From Woeseiaceae bacterium (GTDB taxonomy: Bacteria; Pseudomonadota; Gammaproteobacteria; Steroidobacterales; Woeseiaceae): a stretch of 50,316 bases of DNA. The stretch covers positions 1 through 50,316 of the forward strand of contig JAJFKT010000027.1 of NCBI GenBank assembly GCA_021773075.1, read 5' to 3'. The stretch's first letter is position 1, and the number at the start of each line of letters is the position of its first letter. Positions 1-6,312 of the stretch are shown here, piece after piece. A program made the position numbers and the translations under genes. The notes below the pieces were generated by a model, which was not told where the DNA came from, did no database searches, and saw nothing but the letters and a program-made list of their open reading frames with translations.

Positions 1-79
1 TAACGCCATCTTCGCTCGACCGCTTCAGTGCAAGGCGCTTGTATTCTGGACTGTATCGTCGATACTTCTTCTTTGGCAT
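1..79 (-). CDS. IS3-family transposase OrfA, N-terminal fragment
   Basis: Partial gene running off the left edge. The first 26 residues can be read; they start MPKKKYRRYSPEYKRLAL, a basic start followed by the [YF]SxE[YF]KxxA pattern of the helix-turn-helix protein OrfA of IS3-family elements. OrfA binds the terminal repeats and in this family is usually joined to OrfB by a programmed frameshift. An AGGAGGT Shine-Dalgarno lies 5 bp before the ATG, which supports the start. The rest of the element, including the DDE catalytic part, is not in the window. Confidence 0.6.
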   Translation of the reverse strand, partial: MPKKKYRRYSPEYKRLALKRSSEDGV

Positions 80-143
80 GGAACACCTCCTGCCGCATTA
101 TGCGGACATTGAATGGTGTCCATCAAACCCGGGCTGGACGACA
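1..143 (-). mobile_element. End of an IS3-family insertion sequence (cut by window edge)
   Basis: The minus strand carries the start of an OrfA-like reading frame preceded by about 60 bp ending in a terminal sequence that begins TGTCGTCCAGCCCGGGTTT, read inward from 143. TG at the tip and a C-rich CCCGGGTTT block are typical of IS3-family terminal inverted repeats. The other end and the target duplication are outside the window. The tip abuts the repeat unit at 144 exactly, so the element appears to have inserted into that unit. Confidence 0.6.
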
Positions 144-190
144 TTGCAGCCGGTCACGAAAAATCATGTAAACTTTCTGCAGGTGACCCA
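144..190 (+). repeat. 3' half of the 104-bp intergenic repeat unit (copy 0)
   Basis: These 47 bp align without gaps to positions 58-104 of the units at 735-838 and 1602-1705. They keep the right hairpin arm (GCAGCCGGTC), a -10-like box (TAAACT) and the TTCTGCAGGTGACCCA end. The left part of the unit is missing because the insertion sequence end lies at 143. Confidence 0.6.
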
Positions 191-237
191 AAGCCGCCGC
201 TCACGAAAATCCCCGAAAAGATGCCGAAAAGGACGTC

Positions 238-711
238 ATGAGCTACACCGCATCATTCACACTCGACAACGACTTCATGAGCGAGAGTTTTGATCAAGCC
301 CGTCGATACGGTAGTCGATGGCAGCTGATTGAGATGGTCATTGGCTCAGTTTTCATTGTCGGTGGCTTGACGCTATTTGTGTACGCAGATTGGGCCACGG
401 TATTGCCACTTGTTTTGGTGGCAATTGGCGTCTTCGAGATATTCAGTAGTCAAATCAAGAAGTTCTTTTGGCTTCGCAAACACGGAAAGGGAAAAGCCGC
501 AGATGCGACGGTAGAGATGCTTTTCGATGATGAAGGTTTCGAAACAAGTAGCATCTTCTCCAATGCTCGCATGAAGTGGGAAGGCGTAGAGAAGTGTGTT
601 CGAACGCCGAAAGGCATTCTTCTTTGGCCCCAGAAAGGAGTGTATTTCTATATCCCCGAGGAATCTGCTGGGGCTGAAGCCATCGCATTCATAGAGTCGA
701 AAGCGACCTGA
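238..711 (+). CDS. YcxB-like two-helix membrane protein
   Basis: A 157-residue protein. Residues 1-35 are soluble and contain SFDQARRYGSRW. Two hydrophobic segments follow (about 36-54 and 57-75). A basic turn KKFFWLRKHGKGK leads to a soluble C-terminal domain with FDDEGFETSS, KWEGVEKCVRTPKGILLW and VYFYIPEESA. This layout, two helices and then a small beta-rich domain reading 'F.. .G. .... W..i......... lly......yipk..f', matches the YcxB-like family, whose function is unknown. The ATG follows the end of a repeat unit by 47 bp, and a TAAACT box in that unit may drive it. It is the first of three single genes spaced by the same repeat. A membrane location is inferred from hydrophobicity. Confidence 0.7.
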   Translation: MSYTASFTLDNDFMSESFDQARRYGSRWQLIEMVIGSVFIVGGLTLFVYADWATVLPLVLVAIGVFEIFSSQIKKFFWLRKHGKGKAADATVEMLFDDEGFETSSIFSNARMKWEGVEKCVRTPKGILLWPQKGVYFYIPEESAGAEAIAFIESKAT

Positions 712-734
712 TTCGGCTCTCACGACCGTCTGGT

Positions 735-838
735 TGTGGCCGTACCGAGAAGTTCAAGTGCTCACAGAGCGATTGGCTGCTTCACTTCGCATTGCAGCCG
801 GTCTCGAGTCTTAGGCTATAATTTCTGCTGGTGACCCA
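735..838 (+). repeat. 104-bp intergenic repeat unit, copy 1 (hairpin plus TATAAT box)
   Basis: This unit aligns without gaps to 1602-1705, with about 78 of 104 identical positions by hand count. It holds a 10-bp stem, GATTGGCTGC pairing with GCAGCCGGTC (two G-U pairs) around a 13-base loop. A TATAAT box and the shared end TTCTGCTGGTGACCCA follow. It begins 23 bp after the preceding stop codon and ends 15 bp before the ATG of the next gene, so it could be both a terminator-like end of one gene and the promoter of the next. Confidence 0.65.
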
Positions 839-894
839 AAGGCGACACTCAGAATGCCCCATCGAATTACCGCAATTCTCTTGTTGCTTGCCAG

Positions 895-1584
895 TTGCGG
901 CTCGTCAGTCAGTCAGTCAGTCAAGAGTTTCAGGATGCGGATAATCTAGATCAAGCATTCGGCATGGTGTTTGCTGAATTGCGTACAAACGAATACATCC
1001 GCAGTAGATGCGCCGAGTGGGTGCCCGATATCAAGAGCGAGATCGATATGCATTTCTACGTCTGGGCAACGAGCAATGCGGACGAAATTTCGGCGGTCAA
1101 GCGGATAGGTGCCCAGAAAGATGAGGCGATATTGGATCAGCTTGCGTCGGTTGCAGCTAACGGTGTGCAGTCCGCAATTTCGGGCGCGGGATTAACAGAA
1201 CCGGATGACCGACGGGCATTCTGTATTCGCCAAGCCAAGTCTAAGTCCGCGGATTCCGGCACTATCAGGCAACGAACACCGAATGCCTCTCGATTTTTGC
1301 TTAACTACCTCTCGTCCCATCAGCTTTCAGCATCCGAGTACAGGAATCGGGAGCTAGTGACTGGATGCACCAAACAAGGTCTGAACATGGGATCAGATTT
1401 CGATGTGATATCTGCGTACTGTGAATGCTTCATTGGGGTGTTAGTGGGAGGTATGACCGACGAAGAATTCGACGATTATTATGGAACTATCAAAGATGGC
1501 AGGTCGCAGGATGCGAATAAATTGCCGCAATTTGTAGCTGTTGTGCCGCAATTGGAGCAGTGCCAGAGCAACGACATATTCTGA
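895..1584 (+). CDS. Body of a lipoprotein gene put out of frame by a GTCA repeat
   Basis: The open frame codes for 229 residues if begun at the TTG at 895, but the natural start is probably the ATG at 854. From that ATG one reads MPHRITAILLLLASCGSS, a lipoprotein signal peptide with lipobox LASC, and then runs through five GTCA units into a stop at 950. The body lies in the other frame. One extra GTCA (six units), or two fewer, would join the signal peptide to the body. The body has eight cysteines, including an YCECF motif near the C-terminus followed by GGMTDEEFDDYY; I recognise no family. It follows repeat copy 1. It may be a phase-variable lipoprotein in its OFF state, a frameshifted pseudogene or a sequencing error. 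Confidence 0.55.
   Translation: MRLVSQSVSQEFQDADNLDQAFGMVFAELRTNEYIRSRCAEWVPDIKSEIDMHFYVWATSNADEISAVKRIGAQKDEAILDQLASVAANGVQSAISGAGLTEPDDRRAFCIRQAKSKSADSGTIRQRTPNASRFLLNYLSSHQLSASEYRNRELVTGCTKQGLNMGSDFDVISAYCECFIGVLVGGMTDEEFDDYYGTIKDGRSQDANKLPQFVAVVPQLEQCQSNDIF
904..923 (+). repeat. Tetranucleotide repeat (GTCA)5 at a signal-peptide/body junction
   Basis: Five perfect GTCA units directly follow the codons for the lipobox cysteine, Gly and Ser of the frame starting at 854. Tetranucleotide tracts inside coding regions are known substrates for slipped-strand phase variation, for example in Haemophilus and Neisseria. Adding one unit restores the frame. Confidence 0.8.
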
Positions 1585-1601
1585 GTAAGCGAATGTCTCC
1601 C

Positions 1602-1705
1602 TTTGGCCGAACCGAGAAGTTAGAGTATTCGCAGAGCGACGGGCTGGTTTGCTTCGCTTAGCAGCCGGTCATACATATTGAGTCATAATTTCTGCAGATG
1701 ACCCA
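1602..1705 (+). repeat. 104-bp intergenic repeat unit, copy 2
   Basis: Gap-free match to 735-838. The hairpin arms are GGCTG and CAGCC, extended by GAC/GTC at the base. The third base pair changes from T-G to C-G relative to copy 1, a compensating change. A CATAAT box replaces TATAAT. The unit starts 17 bp after the stop of the lipoprotein body. Confidence 0.65.
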
Positions 1706-1808
1706 TTGCAGACGGTCACTTTTCGCAATAGTTTCGATGTTATCTGGCCACATTTGAGTGTTTAGATCCTCCCATGGCTTTTGGAATCCCAATAGATCGA
1801 GCGTGGTG

Positions 1809-2291
1809 ATGACCTCACACAAAAATACATTGCATCAATATGCCGCAAGGAAGAGGGCAACATTAGGTCGCACCAATTCTGCGTTTGTCGGGAGGCGAGT
1901 GCAGATAGTTGTAGCCACAATCATCGCGCCGTGGGCTATAGTGCCGGCAGTTGCTCTGTGGATATTTCTCGTGGAGTTGGGCGCTGCTTACGAAGTTCTT
2001 GTCGGTGAACGATATTTTTTGGAGTCGCTTTTTCAATACTTCAGTTTCGTCGGCATTTGGACGATCGTTGGCGTCACAATAGCGTATCCGGCGACCGTTC
2101 TTATCGGAATTCCCACCCACATTCTTCTGGTTCTACTCAAGTTCGAGAGGCTTGTAGCGTACTTGCTTGCCGGATCGGTTGGCGGGTTCTTGATTTCTCT
2201 CCTTACAAAAACCGGTCTGGGGTCTACGTTGTTCCTGGTTTGCTGTGGCGCGTTAGTCGCCGTTGTATTCTGGGCAATAGTAAAACGATGA
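1809..2291 (+). CDS. Small four-helix membrane protein, unknown function
   Basis: From the ATG at 1809 the protein has 160 residues (MTSHKNTLHQ...); an in-frame GTG at 1758 would add 17. A basic soluble start of about 30 residues is followed by four strongly hydrophobic stretches, roughly residues 32-57, 75-105, 112-131 and 134-156. It ends FWAIVKR. No catalytic motif or family is recognised. It lies about 100 bp behind repeat copy 2 and is the third single gene in this row. The start is uncertain because neither candidate has a strong Shine-Dalgarno. Confidence 0.5.
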   Translation: MTSHKNTLHQYAARKRATLGRTNSAFVGRRVQIVVATIIAPWAIVPAVALWIFLVELGAAYEVLVGERYFLESLFQYFSFVGIWTIVGVTIAYPATVLIGIPTHILLVLLKFERLVAYLLAGSVGGFLISLLTKTGLGSTLFLVCCGALVAVVFWAIVKR

Positions 2292-2300
2292 CCGACCGGT

Positions 2301-2360
2301 TTTGGCCGATTGCCGAAGTTCACCAGGAAGCTGAACGAACGACTGCTTTCGGCGAGAGCC
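2301..2360 (+). repeat. Degenerate copy 3 of the intergenic repeat unit
   Basis: The first 20 bases (TTTGGCCGATTGCCGAAGTT) match the opening of copy 2 at about 15 of 20 positions. Downstream, CGACTG and CAGTCG form an inverted repeat around 17 bases, in roughly the place of the hairpin of the other copies. No TATAAT-like box follows, and no gene follows either. Confidence 0.4.
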
Positions 2361-2565
2361 GCCAGTCGAGTGGTCTGAGGTTAGATGTCGGCTGATGACG
2401 GTCGCGAAGGAATTGTCGTCGGGAAACTCCTAAGAAGCGCGTATTGGTTTTTCGCGTAGATTACAGTTTTGAGGCTGATAATAGTCTCCTCGATAGACAA
2501 TCCTCAGACGAGATGACATTTTCTGAATGCAGTTTCGAGTGATAGATTCTCTACACGCCATCGTA

Positions 2566-2697
2566 AAAGTTATCCACTGTTCAGCAGGTGAACAGTTGAT
2601 CGGGAGTCGATTGGCCGTGCGAGCATTATTTCCACCTGGTCATTCACTTTAAGGAGCGTGTTTACACTGTAAACACGTACGGTTAGTGGATAACTTT
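2566..2697. repeat. Nested inverted repeats with DnaA-box-like arms
   Basis: A perfect 13-bp pair, AAAGTTATCCACT (2566-2578) and AGTGGATAACTTT (2685-2697), encloses two further perfect inverted repeats: ACTGTTCA/TGAACAGT (2576-2583 and 2589-2596) and CGTGTTTAC/GTAAACACG (2657-2665 and 2669-2677). Each outer arm contains TTATCCACT, one base from the DnaA-box consensus TTATCCACA. Replication origin, recombination site or operator cluster are all possible. Confidence 0.6.
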
Positions 2698-2978
2698 CCG
2701 CAATGCATCGGTCCGTCCAGGCCCGATCGATATCGTGTCGATCTAGCGTCGTGCGTTAATCCACTGGCGCTGCCCTCAATGCAGACGCTGATTTCCCACA
2801 CCTGATCTAACTGCGAGTTCTCCGCAGCGATTCCACGTTCAGTCATGCATGTGCTTCTTGGCGATCGCAACCGATTGCCAAGAAGCCTGATCGTGGGCTG
2901 TCGCATGGCATTCGGCACCGATGGTACCGGCATTCATGACATCAGATGCTTTGCCGACCCTTGACCCACTTGATTGAA

Positions 2979-3015
2979 GCGCGTCCTTACGAAGCGCAGC
3001 GTCGTAAGGACGCGC
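2979..3015. repeat. Perfect 14-bp inverted repeat with 9-base loop
   Basis: GCGCGTCCTTACGA at 2979-2992 pairs perfectly with 3002-3015. There is no T-run after it on either strand, so it does not look like an ordinary intrinsic terminator. Confidence 0.7.
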
Positions 3016-3132
3016 GCGCCGAGGCGTAGAACCACGCCGACTGCAGCATCGATATTTGGAGGCTGGGCGAAGGATCGCGTCCTAGACTGGCTCCATTCGG
3101 TTTATGCGCCGCCACTCGCGCTTAAAGTGGCA

Positions 3133-3247
3133 ACCCGTGCATTACGGGCTGTTCAATCGCACCGAGGCTCACGCCTCGTCAGTCCATCTTCACTCACAGC
3201 AGGCGTTGCCTGCATCTTCATTCACCCGCGGCAATCCCGCATCTTCA
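3133..3247 (+). other. Row of four small GC-rich hairpins with repeated spacer
   Basis: Successive hairpins are CCCGT/ACGGG, CGAGGC/GCCTCG, GCAGGC/GCCTGC and a weaker one around CCGCGGCAATCCCGC. The last ones are separated by near-identical single-stranded spacers of the form ATCTTCAYTCAC. The row ends just before AAAGGAGGTCG. It reads like a structured RNA leader rather than a gene; its function is unknown. Confidence 0.4.
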
Positions 3248-3473
3248 CAAAAGGAGGTCGTTAATTGATTCAATCTTCATCTTGCTCTTTTCAGAGCGCA
3301 GTTGGTCCTCACCGGATCGAGTTTAGAAGTCTAAATCACCGGTGTAGCCGATGACCGGCACTTTCAGGTCAGACGGGAGTGGTGTCCCGAGATCAACTCA
3401 TCCACTTAAGGATGTCCTTGTTTGATTACGATCAGCAAGTGATCAGAAACACTTACCAGATAACTAATGGACA

Positions 3474-4355
3474 GTGGTTCCAAACACCGTGAGAGACCTG
3501 AACTACCAACTGAAACAACTGTGCAAGAACAACCGCGATGGGAGTTTTGGCACCCAGGTGCAGCGTGAGCGCATGCTCACGCTGATGGCTAATCAATTAC
3601 ACGCATTGGGATACAGAAGAATGGAGGCTCGGTCCTTAAGACCCAAGCACATTGAAGCCCTGACGAAGCATTGGCTGCAGTCCGGGGTCGCTGCCGCGAC
3701 CATGAAGAATCGCATGGCCGCCATTCGATGGTGGGCTGGCAAGGTGAATAAACAGAATGTCGTCGCACGCTCGAACGATCACTACGGTTTACCGCGCAGG
3801 CAGTATTCAAGCGGCGCTTCAAAGGCAACGAACATTGAAAACGATCAACTAGAGCGAATCACGGATCCGCACGTCAGGGTGAGTCTCGAGCTGCAGCGCG
3901 CCTTCGGTCTAAGGCGCGAGGAAGCGATCAAGATCCAGCCTGCCCTGGCGGATAGGGGCGAAACACTCCGGCTCAAACCCAGCTGGACCAAAGGCGGTCG
4001 AGAACGCGAAATACCGATCCGAAATGGGGAACAGCGCAAACTGCTCGCTAACTCCAAAACCCTCGCCGGCAACGGCTCATTGATCCCCAGCCACAAGAGC
4101 TACGTTCAGCAGCTTCGACTTTACGAAGGCCAGTGCATCCGAGCCGGTCTCTCACGCATGCACGGCTTGCGGCATGCCTATGCGCAGGGGCGATTCGCCG
4201 AGCTCACCGGCTTTGAATCGCCCGCTGCAGGTGGGCCCAATCGAAGCGAATTGACAAACGAACAACGCGCGCTTGATAAAAGAGCGCGCGCTGTGATCAG
4301 CAACGAACTCGGACACAATAGAGAGGCGATCACTGTCGTCTACCTGGGTCGATGA
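3474..4355 (+). CDS. Tyrosine recombinase (site-specific integrase)
   Basis: A 293-residue integrase that cuts and rejoins DNA through a tyrosine-DNA intermediate. Residues 1-90 form a SAM-like core-binding domain (MVPNTVRDLNYQLKQL...). The catalytic set is complete: Arg147 in GLRREEA, Lys173 in TKGGRERE, His230-x-x-Arg233 in HGLRHAY, His281 in LGHNREA and the nucleophile Tyr290, four residues before the end. The style fits the Phage_integr_N plus Integrase_1 group found in integrative elements. It begins with GTG; an ATG at 3467 is in another frame. The stop overlaps the ATG of the next ORF as ATGA. With the serine recombinase it forms a double-recombinase module against tRNA-fMet, so it probably moved the island. 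Confidence 0.85.
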   Translation: MVPNTVRDLNYQLKQLCKNNRDGSFGTQVQRERMLTLMANQLHALGYRRMEARSLRPKHIEALTKHWLQSGVAAATMKNRMAAIRWWAGKVNKQNVVARSNDHYGLPRRQYSSGASKATNIENDQLERITDPHVRVSLELQRAFGLRREEAIKIQPALADRGETLRLKPSWTKGGREREIPIRNGEQRKLLANSKTLAGNGSLIPSHKSYVQQLRLYEGQCIRAGLSRMHGLRHAYAQGRFAELTGFESPAAGGPNRSELTNEQRALDKRARAVISNELGHNREAITVVYLGR

Positions 4356-4522
4356 GCTGTTCCCGTATACGTCCACCGAGTATCAAGTGCGCGCCTCGAC
4401 TGGAGCCCGCAACGGAACACGGCCATAATAGGAAAAGCGAAAGCGCCAAGCCCGACAAACGCATTGTCGCGCTTGTTAAACTCCTGGCCCGGCTCGCGGC
4501 CGAAGAGGATTTCCGCGGCTAG
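4352..4522 (+). CDS. 56-aa companion ORF between the two recombinases
   Basis: A short frame starting at ATG 4352, overlapping the integrase stop as ATGA, and ending at TAG 4520-4522. It reads MSCSRIRPPS... with a C-terminal amphipathic helix KRIVALVKLLARLAAEEDF. The 4-nt overlap implies translational coupling. The N-terminal half is weak coding sequence; the true start may be further in. Short ORFs ending in this kind of 'RI.aLv.LLAR.AA..DF' helix are, from memory, frequent just upstream of large serine recombinases. No function is known to me. Confidence 0.5.
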   Translation: MSCSRIRPPSIKCAPRLEPATEHGHNRKSESAKPDKRIVALVKLLARLAAEEDFRG

Positions 4523-4545
4523 CCACATGAACGGTGGTGATACTC

Positions 4546-6225
4546 ATGAGCAAAGCGAACGGCAACCGCGTAGCCATCTACGCCCGTTATTCCAGCGATC
4601 TGCAAAGCGATTCGTCCATTGAGGACCAGGTTCGCCTCTGTACTGAGCTGGCGAAATCAAAGTCCTGGGATGTCGTAAAACGTTTCACCGATGCTGGCCT
4701 TTCTGGCGCCTCACTCATGCGCCCCGGCATCCAGGACCTGATAGCCGATGCTCTGGCCGGCAAATTCGACATCGTACTCGCAGAGGCGCTCGACCGAATC
4801 TCCCGTGACCAGGAAGACATCGCGGGGATCTACAAGCGAATGCAGTTCGCGGATGTGGACATCGTTACGCTTTCAGAGGGCCCAATCTCCTCCCTACACA
4901 TCGGCCTTAAAGGCACGATGAACGCGATGTTTCTGAAGGATCTCGCCGACAAGACGCGCCGGGGACTGCGCGGGCGCATCGAGCGTGGAAAATCCGGCGG
5001 CGGAATCGCCTACGGCTACAATGTGGTCAAACGCTTCGACAATGAAGGACAACCGCTGCGAGGCGACCGCACCATCAACCAAGGCCAAGCAGTCATCGTG
5101 CGGCGTATTTTCGAGGAATACGCACGTAACAAATCTCCGAAAGCCATTGCGTCTCAACTGAATAAGGAAGGCGTCCCTTCCCCATCAGGGAAGAATTGGT
5201 CGCAGTCCACAATCAATGGCAATCGGCGGCGCGGTACGGGCATCCTAAACAATGAGCTCTACATAGGACGGCTGATCTGGAACCGCCAGCGATTCATCAA
5301 GGATCCGGATACCGGCAAGCGCGTTACTCGTCTGAATGATGAAAGCGAATGGATCTCCCAGGAGATTCCAGAATTACGCATCGTCTCTGAAGCGCTGTGG
5401 GACAAGGCCAAAGGCCGGCAGAGCAAGCTCGACGCCAGAAAACCCGGCTTGTGGCGAAGAAATCGCCCGCGCTACCTCCTCTCAGGCCTCATCAAGTGCG
5501 GAGAATGCGGCGGCGGATACTCCAAGATCAATATCACCCACTACGGATGCTCGGTGACCAGGAACAAGGGTGAGAGTGTTTGCACGAACCGGAAGACGAT
5601 CTCACGGGAGAAGTTGGAAGGCGCGGTGTTGTCGGCCTTGCAAACTCACCTGATGCGCGCAGACCTCGTCAAAGTTTTCTGCCAGGAATACGCGCGGCAC
5701 CTGAACGAGATGCGGGTTGCCCAGGACAGCGATCGACGAGAAAAAGCGGCCGAAATGCGCCGACTCAAGAAAAGGCGCGAGCAAGTCATTCAATCAATTT
5801 ACAACGGCATCGACCCCAGGATGATCAAGGAAGAGTCGAAGTACATCGCAGATCGACTCGAAGAGCTTGAAGCCGAGGAACTGCAAAATCAGGACATGCC
5901 CCCGCCCAAACCGTTGGTGCATCCGACAATGGCGACGCGTTACAGAAAGGAGGTTGAAAATCTGAGGCAGGCACTTAAGCAAGATGAGGGCCGAGGCGAA
6001 GCCACAGAGCATCTGCGCGATCTAGTCGGGAAAATAGTAGTAATGCCCGAACCAGGGCGAAAGGACCTTCGTATTGACCTGCACGGCGACCTCGCGGGAA
6101 TTCTGAGAATCGCAAGCCAAAATCCTGTTCGGCCCGGAAAAACGCTTAATTTGAGCGCATCCGAGCCAAACAAGATGGCGTTGGTAGCGGGGGCAGGATT
6201 TGAACCTGCGACCTTCGGGTTATGA
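4546..6225 (+). CDS. Large serine recombinase
   Basis: From ATG 4546 the protein has 559 residues (a GTG at 4534 would add four). The N-terminal resolvase domain carries the nucleophile Ser16 in IYARYSS and the LDRISRDQEDIAG region. A recombinase domain follows (about 150-290: RGKSGGGIAYGY, KAIASQLNKEGVPSPSGK, NNELYIGRLIWN). A zinc ribbon has Cys318, Cys321, Cys335 and Cys346, and a coiled coil covers about 390-450. Such enzymes integrate or excise mobile elements between short att sites. The last 14 residues (VAGAGFEPATFGL) are read from the antisense of the tRNA-fMet gene, so the element-tRNA junction lies inside this frame. The native protein may have ended differently before integration. 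Confidence 0.88.
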   Translation: MSKANGNRVAIYARYSSDLQSDSSIEDQVRLCTELAKSKSWDVVKRFTDAGLSGASLMRPGIQDLIADALAGKFDIVLAEALDRISRDQEDIAGIYKRMQFADVDIVTLSEGPISSLHIGLKGTMNAMFLKDLADKTRRGLRGRIERGKSGGGIAYGYNVVKRFDNEGQPLRGDRTINQGQAVIVRRIFEEYARNKSPKAIASQLNKEGVPSPSGKNWSQSTINGNRRRGTGILNNELYIGRLIWNRQRFIKDPDTGKRVTRLNDESEWISQEIPELRIVSEALWDKAKGRQSKLDARKPGLWRRNRPRYLLSGLIKCGECGGGYSKINITHYGCSVTRNKGESVCTNRKTISREKLEGAVLSALQTHLMRADLVKVFCQEYARHLNEMRVAQDSDRREKAAEMRRLKKRREQVIQSIYNGIDPRMIKEESKYIADRLEELEAEELQNQDMPPPKPLVHPTMATRYRKEVENLRQALKQDEGRGEATEHLRDLVGKIVVMPEPGRKDLRIDLHGDLAGILRIASQNPVRPGKTLNLSASEPNKMALVAGAGFEPATFGL

Positions 6226-6258
6226 GCCCGACGAGCTGCCAGACTGCTCCACCCCGCA
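6182..6258 (-). tRNA. tRNA-fMet (initiator, anticodon CAT)
   Basis: 77 nt with encoded CCA. The anticodon stem has the three G-C pairs GGG/CCC around CTCATAA that mark initiator tRNAs, and the T arm is GCAGG-TTCAAAT-CCTGC. Position 1 is U and position 72 is also U, so the unpaired 1:72 end typical of initiators is kept, but as U-U and not the C-A of E. coli. In gammaproteobacteria this tRNA (metY) is normally followed by rimP-nusA-infB; here mobile DNA lies on its 3' side. Confidence 0.95.
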
Positions 6259-6312
6259 TCGGCGACCGCGATGGTACGCAGGTGGGCTCGGCTTTACAAG
6301 CTCGAATTTCTA

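Larger units (their letters stand above)
2400..3473. other. 1.07-kb stretch without a supportable gene, rich in inverted repeats
   Basis: Open frames here are short, rich in Arg and Pro, and cross strong hairpins, so I do not call them genes. The stretch holds the nested inverted repeats at 2566-2697, a 14-bp perfect hairpin at 2979-3015, a row of small hairpins at 3133-3247 with an AAAGGAGG sequence at its end, and a folded-looking leader before the tyrosine recombinase. Confidence 0.6.

Noticed and set aside
735..1705. The 104-bp units considered as integron attC sites
   Set aside because: They lack paired RYYYAAC and GTTRRRY ends; the conserved parts are a simple hairpin and a promoter-like box.
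2649..2933. 94-codon minus-strand open frame in the island
   Set aside because: No ribosome binding site, odd composition, overlaps the inverted-repeat region; no support as a gene.
3133..3247. Row of hairpins considered as a CRISPR array
   Set aside because: Units are too short and unequal, the spacers rather than the hairpins repeat, and no cas genes are present.
2974..3264. 96-codon plus-strand open frame rich in Arg
   Set aside because: It runs through a perfect 14-bp hairpin and the row of mini-hairpins and has no protein-like composition.
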